A stretch of 52,132 bases of DNA from Chitinophaga pinensis (GTDB lineage Bacteria; Bacteroidota; Bacteroidia; Chitinophagales; Chitinophagaceae): positions 1 through 52,132 of the forward strand of contig CAMBDE010000006.1 in assembly GCA_945865295.1 (NCBI GenBank), written 5' to 3'. The position numbers were made by a program, and so were the translations under genes. The notes below the pieces were generated by a model. That model was not told where the DNA came from and did no database searches. It saw nothing but the letters and a program-made list of their open reading frames with translations. Positions 1 through 7,408 of the stretch are shown here, piece by piece; position 1 is the stretch's first letter; every line of letters begins with the position of its first letter.

Positions 1-2
1 AT

Positions 3-284
3 GAGGAATTATTGAATGACGCTGAAAATACCCTCGCTACTTACCACGATAAAATATTGATTGCCAAAGTAAGGGCGGTGGAACTAACCAGCATTCATGA
101 AAGCTTTAATGATTTGAGGTTATTAGTGACTTCGGCTTCCAAGGTATCTAATGAAATGGAGCTGGTGGGTAAAATGAAGGAATTGGTTCCTGAGTTTATC
201 AGTAACAATAGCATTTTTGAACGCCTGGACCCTAACCTTCAAACCAAGATATTGGATATGACGGGGGGGGGTAGAGATTTCTAA
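3..284 (+). CDS. C-terminal fragment of a CapD/WbpM-like polysaccharide biosynthesis protein (5' end outside window)
   Basis: The reading frame is open from base 3 to the stop at 282-284, so this is the tail of a gene that starts upstream. The fragment contains LNDAENTLATYHDKILIAKV, and later a stretch ending in VPEFISNNSIFERLD. Both resemble the C-terminal end of the membrane-bound FlaA1/CapD/WbpM family in Bacteroidota, which are NAD-dependent 4,6-dehydratases acting on UDP-GlcNAc-type sugars. The catalytic SDR core and membrane segments are not in the window, so function rests on the tail alone. It fits the setting, because a WbpV-like reductase and a phosphoglycosyl transferase close the same locus. 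The last codons cross a run of nine G (263-271), so the exact C-terminus could vary by slippage. The internal TTG at 12 is not the true start. Confidence 0.7.
   Translation, partial: EELLNDAENTLATYHDKILIAKVRAVELTSIHESFNDLRLLVTSASKVSNEMELVGKMKELVPEFISNNSIFERLDPNLQTKILDMTGGGRDF
263..271 (+). repeat. G9 homopolymer at the 3' end of the CapD-like gene
   Basis: There are nine consecutive G within codons 84-87 of the visible fragment, just before the stop. Loss of one G would read through the present stop and add a few residues, whereas gain of one G would put a TAG immediately after the tract. Either change affects only the extreme C-terminus. Long G tracts are rare in this AT-rich DNA. Confidence 0.7.
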
Positions 285-331
285 GGCAAATTAAAGACTT
301 CAAATTTTACTCGATAATTATTAATTAAGCT

Positions 332-369
332 ACTCAATATTGCGCTATATTTGTTAAACAATATTGAGT
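332..369. promoter_or_regulatory. Perfect 11-bp inverted repeat enclosing a TAnnTTTG promoter element
   Basis: The left arm ACTCAATATTG (332-342) and right arm CAATATTGAGT (359-369) are exact reverse complements separated by 16 nt. The spacer contains TATATTTG at 346-353, an exact match to the Bacteroidota -7 element TAnnTTTG, pointing toward the regulator gene at 440. No clear -33 TTG was found. The layout suggests an operator flanking or overlapping the regulator's own promoter (inference). There is no T-run, so it is unlikely to be only a terminator for the upstream gene. Confidence 0.5.
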
Positions 370-394
370 TTGCATGATTAAAATGTGACTCAGA

Positions 395-407
395 ACGGCG
401 AAGCCGT
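395..407 (+). promoter_or_regulatory. Small hairpin in the leader of the regulator gene
   Basis: ACGGC (395-399), loop GAA, GCCGT (403-407) forms a short GC-rich hairpin about 33 nt before the regulator start. An alternative pairing, AGAACG (392-397) with CGTTCT (414-419), would exclude it. This could be a leader structure, but function is unknown. Confidence 0.3.
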
Positions 408-439
408 CATACACGTTCTCGAACATCTCATCTACCCCA

Positions 440-976
440 ATGATCTTAGATAAAATTTTTACTGGTAAAATAAGAGTGCAATTACTCACCAAATTGCTAC
501 TCAACCCGGCTAGCACCGTGTATTTGCGCGGTTTAGAACGTGACCTAGGTGTAAGTAGTAATACAGTGCGTTTGGAATTAAATAAGTTATCGGACATGCA
601 ACTCATACAGGAGCAGACCGATGATGAAAACACTAAAACAAAACATTACGCAGTAAATACAAAACACCCCATGTTTAAATCCTTACGAGGGGTGATTATG
701 CAATATGTTGGCTTGGATCAGATTATTGAAAATGTATTGGATAAGTTGGGTAATGTAGATGAAGTATACCTAACCGGAGATTTAGCCTTAGGAAAAAACA
801 ATCCCTTTGTGGATTTAGTAATAGTGGGTCATATTGATAAGGGTTATTTATATCAATTAATTGAAAAGGCGGAAACCTTGATTGACAAAAAAATACGCGT
901 TGCCTTATACCAACCCCTAGAGTTTACTGAAAAAATGTTGAAGGATGTGGGGGTGTTTATGAAGTTGATGGGATAG
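440..976 (+). CDS. Winged-helix regulator with a degenerate nucleotidyltransferase-like domain
   Basis: This 178-residue protein has two parts. Residues 1-75 look like a winged helix-turn-helix, with a recognition-helix-like segment SSNTVRLELNKLSDM and the downstream wing. Residues 90-178 resemble the minimal nucleotidyltransferase fold: TGDLALGKNNPFVDLVIVG occupies the place of the usual GSxARG...SDxDL motif. The first Asp of the catalytic pair is not obvious, so the domain may bind rather than transfer nucleotides. Proteins of this layout are, to my knowledge, common immediately before capsule or EPS operons in Bacteroidota. It lies between the CapD-like gene and ugd, with an inverted repeat upstream (332-369) and a palindrome just downstream (985-1005). 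A role as autoregulated controller of the locus is an inference. Confidence 0.65.
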   Translation: MILDKIFTGKIRVQLLTKLLLNPASTVYLRGLERDLGVSSNTVRLELNKLSDMQLIQEQTDDENTKTKHYAVNTKHPMFKSLRGVIMQYVGLDQIIENVLDKLGNVDEVYLTGDLALGKNNPFVDLVIVGHIDKGYLYQLIEKAETLIDKKIRVALYQPLEFTEKMLKDVGVFMKLMG

Positions 977-984
977 GAATTTGG

Positions 985-1005
985 ATTAGTGTGGTCCACA
1001 CTAAT
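985..1005. promoter_or_regulatory. Perfect 21-bp palindrome, candidate operator
   Basis: ATTAGTGTGG (985-994), a central T, then CCACACTAAT (996-1005) is a perfect 10-bp dyad nine bases after the regulator stop and about 94 nt upstream of the predicted ugd promoter. A one-base loop is too tight for an RNA terminator, and no T-run follows. A protein-binding site is therefore the better reading. Its sequence differs from the repeat at 332-369. Confidence 0.45.
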
Positions 1006-1098
1006 TTGGAGTGTTCGCAGATATTCATAAATCGTTAATAAATTGAAAATCAATCACTTTACATGTTTGATTTTTTATTTATGGGTCACTGAAAAAGG

Positions 1099-1129
1099 TT
1101 GAAAAATAGGTTAAATGTGCGCAGTTTTG
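1099..1129 (+). promoter_or_regulatory. Candidate ugd promoter (TTG-N20-CAGTTTTG)
   Basis: TTG at 1099-1101 is followed after 20 nt by CAGTTTTG at 1122-1129. This matches the Bacteroidota -7 consensus TAnnTTTG at all fixed positions but the first base. Transcription would begin near 1136, leaving a leader of roughly 17 nt before ATG 1153. The hexamer TGTGCG occurs twice here (1116-1121 and 1128-1133). Confidence 0.4.
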
Positions 1130-1152
1130 TGCGTTATTTTAGAGAATAATAT

Positions 1153-2475
1153 ATGAAAATAGCAGTTGTTGGAACTGGATATGTGGGGTTGGTTACGGGT
1201 ACTTGTTTTGCTGAGACAGGCAATAAAGTTATTTGTGTAGACATTGATCAATCTAAAGTAGAAAAATTAAGCGCAGGACAAATCACGATATACGAACCAG
1301 GTTTAGAGAAAATATTTTTAAGAAATATCAAAGAGGAGCGTTTAAGATTCACGACTCAGCTAGAAGAAGCGGTGGAAGATGCAGAGATTATCTTTTTAGC
1401 ATTACCAACACCTCCGGGTGCGGATGGTAGCGCAGACTTAAAATACGTATTGGGTGTAGCGGATCATTTAGGAAAAATTTTAAAGGGGTATAAAGTTATT
1501 GTCAATAAAAGTACCGTACCAGTTGGTACGGCAGACAAAGTAATTGCAGCGATTGCAGCGAACTACAAAGGAGCATATGATGTAGTAAGCAACCCAGAGT
1601 TTTTAAGAGAGGGTGTGGCCGTAGATGATTTCATGAAACCAGACAGGGTAGTAGTTGGAACAAGATCGGACAGAGCCAAGAAATTAATGAGTGATTTATA
1701 CGCTCCATTTGTAAGACAGGGTAATCCTTTGATTTTTATGGATGAGCGTAGTTCAGAATTAACAAAGTACGCAGCAAATTCATTCCTTGCAACAAAGATC
1801 TCTTTCATGAACGAGATTGCACAACTATGTGAGCGCATGGGCGCAGACGTGGATATGGTAAGAAGAGGGATTGGATCGGATGACAGAATTGGCAAACGTT
1901 TTTTATTCCCGGGTATTGGATATGGTGGATCATGTTTTCCTAAAGATGTGCAAGCTCTGATCATGTCATCGGACGAAGTCAAGTATGATTTTGAGATTTT
2001 AAAAGCGGTGGAGAAAGTCAACGCCAATCAAAAACTACATTTAGTAGAAAAGATCAAGGCTTATTATAATGGCAACTTAGCAGGCAAGCATTTTGCATTA
2101 TGGGGCTTGGCGTTTAAGCCAAATACGGACGATATTAGAGAAGCGCCAGCATTGAGTATTATTGATGCACTAACAAGTGCAGGCGCTACAGTAACGGCCT
2201 ATGATCCAGAAGCGATGTCAAATGTAAAAGCACAGATAGGAGGCAAGATCAACTATGCCGAGAACCAATACCAAGCATTAGCTGGTGCAGAAGCTTTGAT
2301 TATTGCGACCGAGTGGAGTGAGTTTAGAACGCCCGATTTTGAGCGCATGGAAAAAGAGATCAAACATAAAATCATCTTTGATGGCAGAAACTTATTTGAT
2401 GTTGCCAAGATGAATGAGTTGGGGTATCATTATGAGAGCATTGGAAGAGCAGACTCAAACAAATTAAAAAATTAA
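1153..2475 (+). CDS. ugd: UDP-glucose 6-dehydrogenase
   Basis: Oxidises UDP-glucose to UDP-glucuronate with two NAD+, the entry step for uronic acids and UDP-xylose. The 440-residue length is normal for the family. The NAD-binding GTGYVG loop is at residues 7-12. The catalytic cysteine is Cys261 in GYGGSCFPKD. The family Lys/Asn-containing KYAANSFLATKISF segment precedes it, and a C-terminal UDP-binding Rossmann half contains ALWGLAFKPNTDD. It starts at an ATG with a likely short leader and is followed 24 nt later by the decarboxylase that uses its product. It is less AT-rich than the genes after 3.5 kb, so it seems to belong to the conserved edge of the locus. Confidence 0.95.
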   Translation: MKIAVVGTGYVGLVTGTCFAETGNKVICVDIDQSKVEKLSAGQITIYEPGLEKIFLRNIKEERLRFTTQLEEAVEDAEIIFLALPTPPGADGSADLKYVLGVADHLGKILKGYKVIVNKSTVPVGTADKVIAAIAANYKGAYDVVSNPEFLREGVAVDDFMKPDRVVVGTRSDRAKKLMSDLYAPFVRQGNPLIFMDERSSELTKYAANSFLATKISFMNEIAQLCERMGADVDMVRRGIGSDDRIGKRFLFPGIGYGGSCFPKDVQALIMSSDEVKYDFEILKAVEKVNANQKLHLVEKIKAYYNGNLAGKHFALWGLAFKPNTDDIREAPALSIIDALTSAGATVTAYDPEAMSNVKAQIGGKINYAENQYQALAGAEALIIATEWSEFRTPDFERMEKEIKHKIIFDGRNLFDVAKMNELGYHYESIGRADSNKLKN

Positions 2476-2499
2476 AGACTCAAAAACAAAAGATTTATT

Positions 2500-3492
2500 A
2501 TGAGTCAAAAAAGAATATTAATAACAGGTGCTGCTGGATTTTTAGGATCGCACTTATGTGATCGTTTTATCAAGGAAGGCTACTATGTGATTGCGATGGA
2601 TAATTTGATCACAGGAGACATGATGAATATCGAGCACCTAAGCTCGAATCCAAATTTTGAATTCATCCACCATGATGTAACGACTTTTATTGATATCAAA
2701 GGCGACTTGGATTATATTTTACATTTTGCATCCCCAGCTAGTCCTATAGATTATTTAAAGATTCCTATTCAAACCTTAAAAGTAGGTGCGATGGGTACAC
2801 ATAATTGCTTAGGTTTAGCGAAAGCAAAGGGTGCAAGAATATTGGTTGCAAGTACAAGCGAAGTTTACGGAGATCCTTTGGTGCATCCTCAAACCGAGGA
2901 ATACTGGGGCAATGTGAATCCAGTGGGTCCAAGAGGCGTGTATGATGAAGCAAAACGTTATATGGAATCCATCACGATGGCCTACCATACCTTCCACCAA
3001 GTTGAAACAAGAATCATCCGCATCTTCAATACCTATGGCCCTAGAATGCGCCTGAACGATGGTCGTGCATTACCTGCATTCATTGGACAAGCATTAAGAG
3101 GAGAGGACATGACAGTGTTTGGAGATGGTTCACAAACGAGAAGCTTCTGCTATGTAGATGATTTAGTTGAAGGTATTTACAGATTATTATTAAGCGACTA
3201 CTCAAGTCCTGTGAATATTGGTAACCCGAATGAAATTAGCTTAAAGGATTTTGCCGAAGAGGTTTTAAAATTAACAGGCAATACTGTGAAGATCGTCTAC
3301 AAGGAATTACCTGTGGATGATCCAAAACAAAGACAGCCAGATATTACAAAAGCAAGAACCATTTTAGGATGGGAGCCAAAAGTAGAAAGAGCAGAGGGCT
3401 TACAAAAAACATACGATTACTTTAAAGCATTACCATCAAGCGAGTGGACTAAATTGCCTAAAGAATTTACATTACTAATTTCTAATATATAA
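2500..3492 (+). CDS. uxs: UDP-glucuronate decarboxylase (UDP-xylose synthase)
   Basis: An extended short-chain dehydrogenase of 330 residues that decarboxylates UDP-GlcA to UDP-xylose through a 4-keto intermediate. Visible hallmarks are the [10 protein letters not shown] nucleotide-binding loop near the N-terminus, STSEVYGDP at residues 118-126, and the catalytic Tyr148/Lys152 pair in YDEAKRYME. Downstream lie [10 protein letters not shown] and [19 protein letters not shown], strongly typical of UXS enzymes rather than dTDP-glucose dehydratases. It directly follows ugd and probably shares its transcript. UDP-xylose or its 4-keto precursor would feed the glycosyltransferases downstream. Confidence 0.92.
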   Translation: MSQKRILITGAAGFLGSHLCDRFIKEGYYVIAMDNLITGDMMNIEHLSSNPNFEFIHHDVTTFIDIKGDLDYILHFASPASPIDYLKIPIQTLKVGAMGTHNCLGLAKAKGARILVASTSEVYGDPLVHPQTEEYWGNVNPVGPRGVYDEAKRYMESITMAYHTFHQVETRIIRIFNTYGPRMRLNDGRALPAFIGQALRGEDMTVFGDGSQTRSFCYVDDLVEGIYRLLLSDYSSPVNIGNPNEISLKDFAEEVLKLTGNTVKIVYKELPVDDPKQRQPDITKARTILGWEPKVERAEGLQKTYDYFKALPSSEWTKLPKEFTLLISNI

Positions 3493-3544
3493 TTAATTCG
3501 AAACTAAAATATTTTTTCTCAAAAATCTTATAAATCTCAAAGTA

Positions 3545-4837
3545 ATGACTACGAAAAATAAAAAAATTGCTATAATTGGTTTAGGTTATGTTGGATTGCC
3601 ATTAGCAATTGAGTTTGGAAAAAAATACAGAGTAATTGGTTTTGATATTGATCAAGCCCGAATTAATGAATTACTCTCTGGAAGTGATAGAACAAGAGAG
3701 GCTGATATAAAAAGTTTAATTTTTTCTTTGGATTTGGCTAAAAAATCTCAAGATTATGGATTATCTCTTTCTTCAAACCTACGAGACATTTCTTCTTGTA
3801 ATATTTATATTGTAACTGTTCCTACTCCTATCGATAGATTTAAATCACCCAATTTGAACCCTTTGCTAAATGCATCAAAATTAATAGCAAACGTTTTAAA
3901 AAAAGAGGATATAGTTATTTATGAATCTACTGTTTATCCTGGTTGTACGGAGGAGGATTGTGTTCCAATTTTAGAGAAGCATTCCGGTTTAAAGTTTAAT
4001 GATGATTTTTATTGTGGGTATTCCCCTGAAAGGATTAATCCAGGTGATAAAATAAATACATTAACAAAAATCAAAAAGGTAACTTCTGGCTCTACTCCAG
4101 AAATTGCAGAACTTATTGATAAATTATATAATAGCATAATTGAAGCTGGAACATATAAGGCACCTAGTATTAAAGTTGCAGAAGCCTCAAAGGCAATTGA
4201 AAATGCACAACGGGATATAAATATCTCATTTGTTAATGAGTTAGCTTTAATTTTTGACAGAATTGGTATAGATACTAATGATGTTTTAGAGGCGGCTGGC
4301 ACAAAATGGAATTTTTTAAAATATAAACCTGGATTAGTAGGGGGGCATTGTATTGGTGTAGATCCTTATTATCTTGTTCACAAAGCAGAAAGTTTGGGAT
4401 ATCATCCACAAGTTATATTATCTGGCAGAAGGGTCAATGATTATATGGGTAACTTTGTTGCAAGCAAGCTAATCAAAACATTGATTTCAAGAAATTTAAA
4501 AGTTTCAGCATCAAGAATTTTAATTTTAGGTATAACATTTAAAGAAAATTGCCCAGATATCCGAAATTCAAAAGTTATAGATATTGTTTCTGAGTTAATA
4601 CAATTTAACACAATAGTTGATGTCTATGATCCACATGCAGACAAAGTTGAAGTAGAGAATGAGTACGGAATTAAATTAATTGATAAAATTAATTTAAAAT
4701 ATGATGCTATAATTTTAGCAGTATCACATATTGAGTTTAAGAAACTAATCATTACTGATTTAAAAATCAGAAATGATTCTATAATTTTTGATATTAAAGC
4801 ATTTCTGGACAGGGGTATTGTTGATATAAGATTATAA
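3545..4837 (+). CDS. tviB: UDP-N-acetylhexosamine 6-dehydrogenase (TviB/WbpO-like)
   Basis: A nucleotide-sugar dehydrogenase of 430 residues related to TviB/VipA and WbpO/WbpA, which oxidise UDP-GlcNAc, UDP-GalNAc or UDP-ManNAc to the uronic acid. [15 protein letters not shown] (residues 11-25) is the NAD loop typical of this branch. [10 protein letters not shown] (160-169) and catalytic Cys269 in [15 protein letters not shown] follow. It is distinct from ugd at 1153, so the cell can make both hexuronic and N-acetylhexosaminuronic acids. The substrate isomer cannot be read from sequence. WecB at 26115 could supply UDP-ManNAc, but the closest motif style is TviB-like. AT content rises sharply from this gene onward. 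Confidence 0.85.
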   Translation: MTTKNKKIAIIGLGYVGLPLAIEFGKKYRVIGFDIDQARINELLSGSDRTREADIKSLIFSLDLAKKSQDYGLSLSSNLRDISSCNIYIVTVPTPIDRFKSPNLNPLLNASKLIANVLKKEDIVIYESTVYPGCTEEDCVPILEKHSGLKFNDDFYCGYSPERINPGDKINTLTKIKKVTSGSTPEIAELIDKLYNSIIEAGTYKAPSIKVAEASKAIENAQRDINISFVNELALIFDRIGIDTNDVLEAAGTKWNFLKYKPGLVGGHCIGVDPYYLVHKAESLGYHPQVILSGRRVNDYMGNFVASKLIKTLISRNLKVSASRILILGITFKENCPDIRNSKVIDIVSELIQFNTIVDVYDPHADKVEVENEYGIKLIDKINLKYDAIILAVSHIEFKKLIITDLKIRNDSIIFDIKAFLDRGIVDIRL

Positions 4838-5011
4838 TTTATAAACATGTCAGATTGAGGTCAGCTTTATATGTAGCAAATTTTCATATCTATTTTAAAG
4901 AAAAGAAATATATATTTTAAAACAATTGACCTTTTTTATTAAAACATAATATTAATTAAACTTGTAACGATCATTTGAATTAAGTCTTAACTTAAACAAA
5001 AAATATTATTT

Positions 5012-6151
5012 ATGATAAATTTTATAAGCAGAACAAATTCTTGTGTTACAGGAAACACTGACCTTGAACACTTATACACATTTAAGGATTTTCCCATTTA
5101 TATGGGGTGCACAGATAAAGAAATTTCTAATGATTTGTTCGCGGATATGTCTTGGTCTATAGATCCAGCATGTGGATTTATTCAATTAACAAAATTAATT
5201 CCTTTAGACATTTTGTATATGGACCAACATATGGATGCAACAGGTGCAACATGGGCAAGATATAACAGTGAATTATCTACTTTTATTGTAAAAAATTTTG
5301 ATGGGGACATCCTAGAAATAGGTGGCGGAAGCGGTAAATTAGCAAATTTAATTTTGGCAAATACTGGAAATCTAAATAAATACATAGTTGTTGAACCGAA
5401 TCCAATGTTTGAAGAGACAGAGAAATTAAAAGTTGTAAAAACATTTTTTAATGAAAATCTCAAACTTGAAGAAAAAACAGTAAGAACAGTTGTTCTTTCT
5501 CAAGTCTTGGAGCATGTTTACGACCCTCGAAATTTTTTAACTCAAATCTATAATTTCTTGCCAATTGGAGGAAAATTCATTTTTGGATATCCAAATTTAG
5601 AATACCTTTTTTCAAATAAATATACAAATGCCATAAATTTTGAACATACCTTTTTAATGACTGAATATTTTGTTGATTATTTACTAGCAGAGTCAGGATT
5701 TAAAATCTTGACTAAAAATAATTATGAAAATCATAGTCATTTTTATTGTGTCGAGAAAGTTGACTTTGAAAAAAATTCAATAATTCTTGAAAATAAATAT
5801 GATTATTATAAAAAAATGTTTAACGATTACATTAATTATCATTTAGAACTAGTCAACGAATTAAATAATAAAATATATGAAACAGATAACCCTGTATTTC
5901 TATTTGGAGCTCATATCTTTTCTCAATATTTACTTTCTTTTGGATTAAATGGAAATAAAATAATCAATATTCTTGACAATAGTCCAATAAAGCAGGGTAA
6001 AAGGTTATATGGAACGAATATCAAAGTTCTATCTCCAAGTATTTTATCAAATTATAAACAACCAATTGTGATTTTAAAAGCAGGCTTATATAATAAAGAA
6101 ATTATGGATGATATCTGGCAAAACATAAACAAACAAACATTATTTATTTAA
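5012..6151 (+). CDS. Sugar C-methyltransferase-like SAM enzyme
   Basis: The 379 residues follow the three-part plan of sugar C-methyltransferases. First is an N-terminal zinc-domain-like region with Cys11, Cys33 and Cys54 in DPACGFIQL. Second is a class I SAM domain with motif I LEIGGGSGKL (101-110) and SQVLEHVYDPRNFL. Third is a C-terminal domain with LFGAHIFSQYLLSFGLNG and DNSPIKQGKRLYG, closely resembling the Methyltransf_14 domain of TylC3-type enzymes. The usual CxxC pairs are incomplete, so zinc binding may be lost. It heads a closely spaced five-gene run (to 9503) that appears to build and activate an unusual sugar. Methylation of that sugar is inferred from position, and the methyl acceptor is unknown. 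Confidence 0.7.
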   Translation: MINFISRTNSCVTGNTDLEHLYTFKDFPIYMGCTDKEISNDLFADMSWSIDPACGFIQLTKLIPLDILYMDQHMDATGATWARYNSELSTFIVKNFDGDILEIGGGSGKLANLILANTGNLNKYIVVEPNPMFEETEKLKVVKTFFNENLKLEEKTVRTVVLSQVLEHVYDPRNFLTQIYNFLPIGGKFIFGYPNLEYLFSNKYTNAINFEHTFLMTEYFVDYLLAESGFKILTKNNYENHSHFYCVEKVDFEKNSIILENKYDYYKKMFNDYINYHLELVNELNNKIYETDNPVFLFGAHIFSQYLLSFGLNGNKIINILDNSPIKQGKRLYGTNIKVLSPSILSNYKQPIVILKAGLYNKEIMDDIWQNINKQTLFI

Positions 6152-6168
6152 CACTTAATATATAAAAT

Positions 6169-6723
6169 ATGATTAGTACAAAAATTGAGACGATTCTTTC
6201 TGAAATTAAAATTGTTCTTTCGAAAGTGGACGAAAATCAAGTGGAAGAGTTAATTAATGAAATACTTAATGCCAAAAAAATTGTTGTTTGTGGTGCAGGT
6301 AGAGTCGGAATGGCTATTCGTGGTTTTGGAATGAGATTAGCTCATTTAGGATTAGACGCATTCACACTGGGAGATTCGACAGTTCCAGGAATTTCAAAAG
6401 GCGATTTATTAATTGTCGCTTCAGGATCTGGTGAAACTCAAACAATTTTCGATCTAGTTGAAATTGCTTCAAGAAATCATTGTAGAATTGCAGCAATAAC
6501 TGGGAATCCTGATTCTAGAATTGGAAAACTTGCAAATAAACTTGTCAAAATAACAGCTCCATCAAAAACCAAAGCTGTTGAAAATTTTATTTCAACACAA
6601 CCTATGACTACGTTAAATGAACAATGCCTAGGATTATTTTTTGATGCTGTCTCTTTAAAATTAATGGACAAATTGGGAGAAACACATGATACAATGTGGG
6701 CTCGTCATTCAAACTTAGAATAA
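6169..6723 (+). CDS. hxlB: SIS-domain phosphosugar isomerase, 6-phospho-3-hexuloisomerase-like
   Basis: At 184 residues this is a single SIS domain. VVCGAGRVGMAIRGFGMRLA and LLIVASGSGETQTI are close to HxlB/PHI proteins, which interconvert arabino-3-hexulose-6-phosphate and fructose-6-phosphate. The family C-terminal region (AVENFISTQPMTTLNEQ and DTMWARHSNLE) is also present. It begins 17 nt after the methyltransferase and ends 9 nt before an RPE-like gene. Standing in a polysaccharide locus beside an epimerase, an NTP-transferase/kinase and a phosphatase, it probably does not serve the ribulose monophosphate pathway. A ketose-phosphate isomerisation feeding a nucleotide sugar, comparable to GmhA in heptose synthesis, is the inference. 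Confidence 0.7.
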   Translation: MISTKIETILSEIKIVLSKVDENQVEELINEILNAKKIVVCGAGRVGMAIRGFGMRLAHLGLDAFTLGDSTVPGISKGDLLIVASGSGETQTIFDLVEIASRNHCRIAAITGNPDSRIGKLANKLVKITAPSKTKAVENFISTQPMTTLNEQCLGLFFDAVSLKLMDKLGETHDTMWARHSNLE

Positions 6724-6732
6724 AATAAATAT

Positions 6733-7407
6733 ATGAAAAAACAACCCTTAATCGCAGCATCATTAATTTGCTCTAATCCATTAAATTTAGAGCAAGATTT
6801 ACAAGAACTAATTAAAGGCAAAGCAGATTATATACATTTTGATGTTATGGATGGTCAATTCGTACCTAGATACGGATTGTACCCTGAAATTTTGTCACAG
6901 CTAACTAAAATTACATCAATACCAGTAGATGTACATATGATGGTTCAAAATCCAGAAGAATACATAGAAGATTTTAAAAATGCCGGCGCAACTTTCTTTA
7001 ATTTTCATATTGAGTCTACTGCACATTCGCATAGAATTGTAAAAAAAGTTGAAAAAGCAAATATGAAACCAGGCGTTGCATTAAATCCAGCAACATCAAT
7101 CTCATCTTTAGATTATATAATCGAAGACATAAAGATGGTTGTCCTTATGGCTATTAATCCAGGTATTGTTGGACATAAATTAATTCCTAATATGATTAAC
7201 AAGATTGCAGATCTTAGAGAATTTGCGGACAAAAGAGGTAACAGGGAATTATTAATCCAAATTGACGGAGGTGTGACTTTTGAAACTGGAGTTAAAATGA
7301 TTGATGCTGGCGCAGATATATTGGTATGCGGAACTGGAACTATTTATAGACCACATGAAGATACAATCAGTAATAAATTGAAACAATTCAGAAAAACATT
7401 CAAATAA
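6733..7407 (+). CDS. Ribulose-phosphate 3-epimerase family protein (RPE/AlsE-like)
   Basis: A TIM-barrel protein of 224 residues with the RPE active-site pattern. His35 and Asp37 lie in YIHFDVMDGQFVP, His68 in VDVHMMV, and Asp178 in IQIDGGV. These correspond to the two metal-binding histidines and the two acid/base aspartates. The loop LMAINPGIVGH differs from the canonical MTVNPGFGGQ, and the N-terminal IAPSIL is replaced by IAASLI, suggesting a shifted substrate such as a hexulose- or other ketose-phosphate. Its place between an HxlB-like isomerase and a kinase/nucleotidyltransferase argues for a dedicated sugar-nucleotide pathway rather than the pentose phosphate pathway. The C3-epimerisation role is inferred from the family. 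Confidence 0.75.
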   Translation: MKKQPLIAASLICSNPLNLEQDLQELIKGKADYIHFDVMDGQFVPRYGLYPEILSQLTKITSIPVDVHMMVQNPEEYIEDFKNAGATFFNFHIESTAHSHRIVKKVEKANMKPGVALNPATSISSLDYIIEDIKMVVLMAINPGIVGHKLIPNMINKIADLREFADKRGNRELLIQIDGGVTFETGVKMIDAGADILVCGTGTIYRPHEDTISNKLKQFRKTFK

Positions 7408-7408
7408 T

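Noticed and set aside
334..633. Minus-strand open frame opposite the regulator
   Set aside because: It is antisense to the winged-helix gene and its low-complexity Cys/Ser-rich product shows no family features.
985..1005. Palindrome as a rho-independent terminator of the regulator gene
   Set aside because: A one-base loop cannot form a stable RNA hairpin and no T-run follows.
6733..7407. Housekeeping ribulose-phosphate 3-epimerase of the pentose phosphate pathway
   Set aside because: Altered substrate loops and its position inside a sugar-activation module argue for a dedicated paralogue, though the reaction type may be the same.
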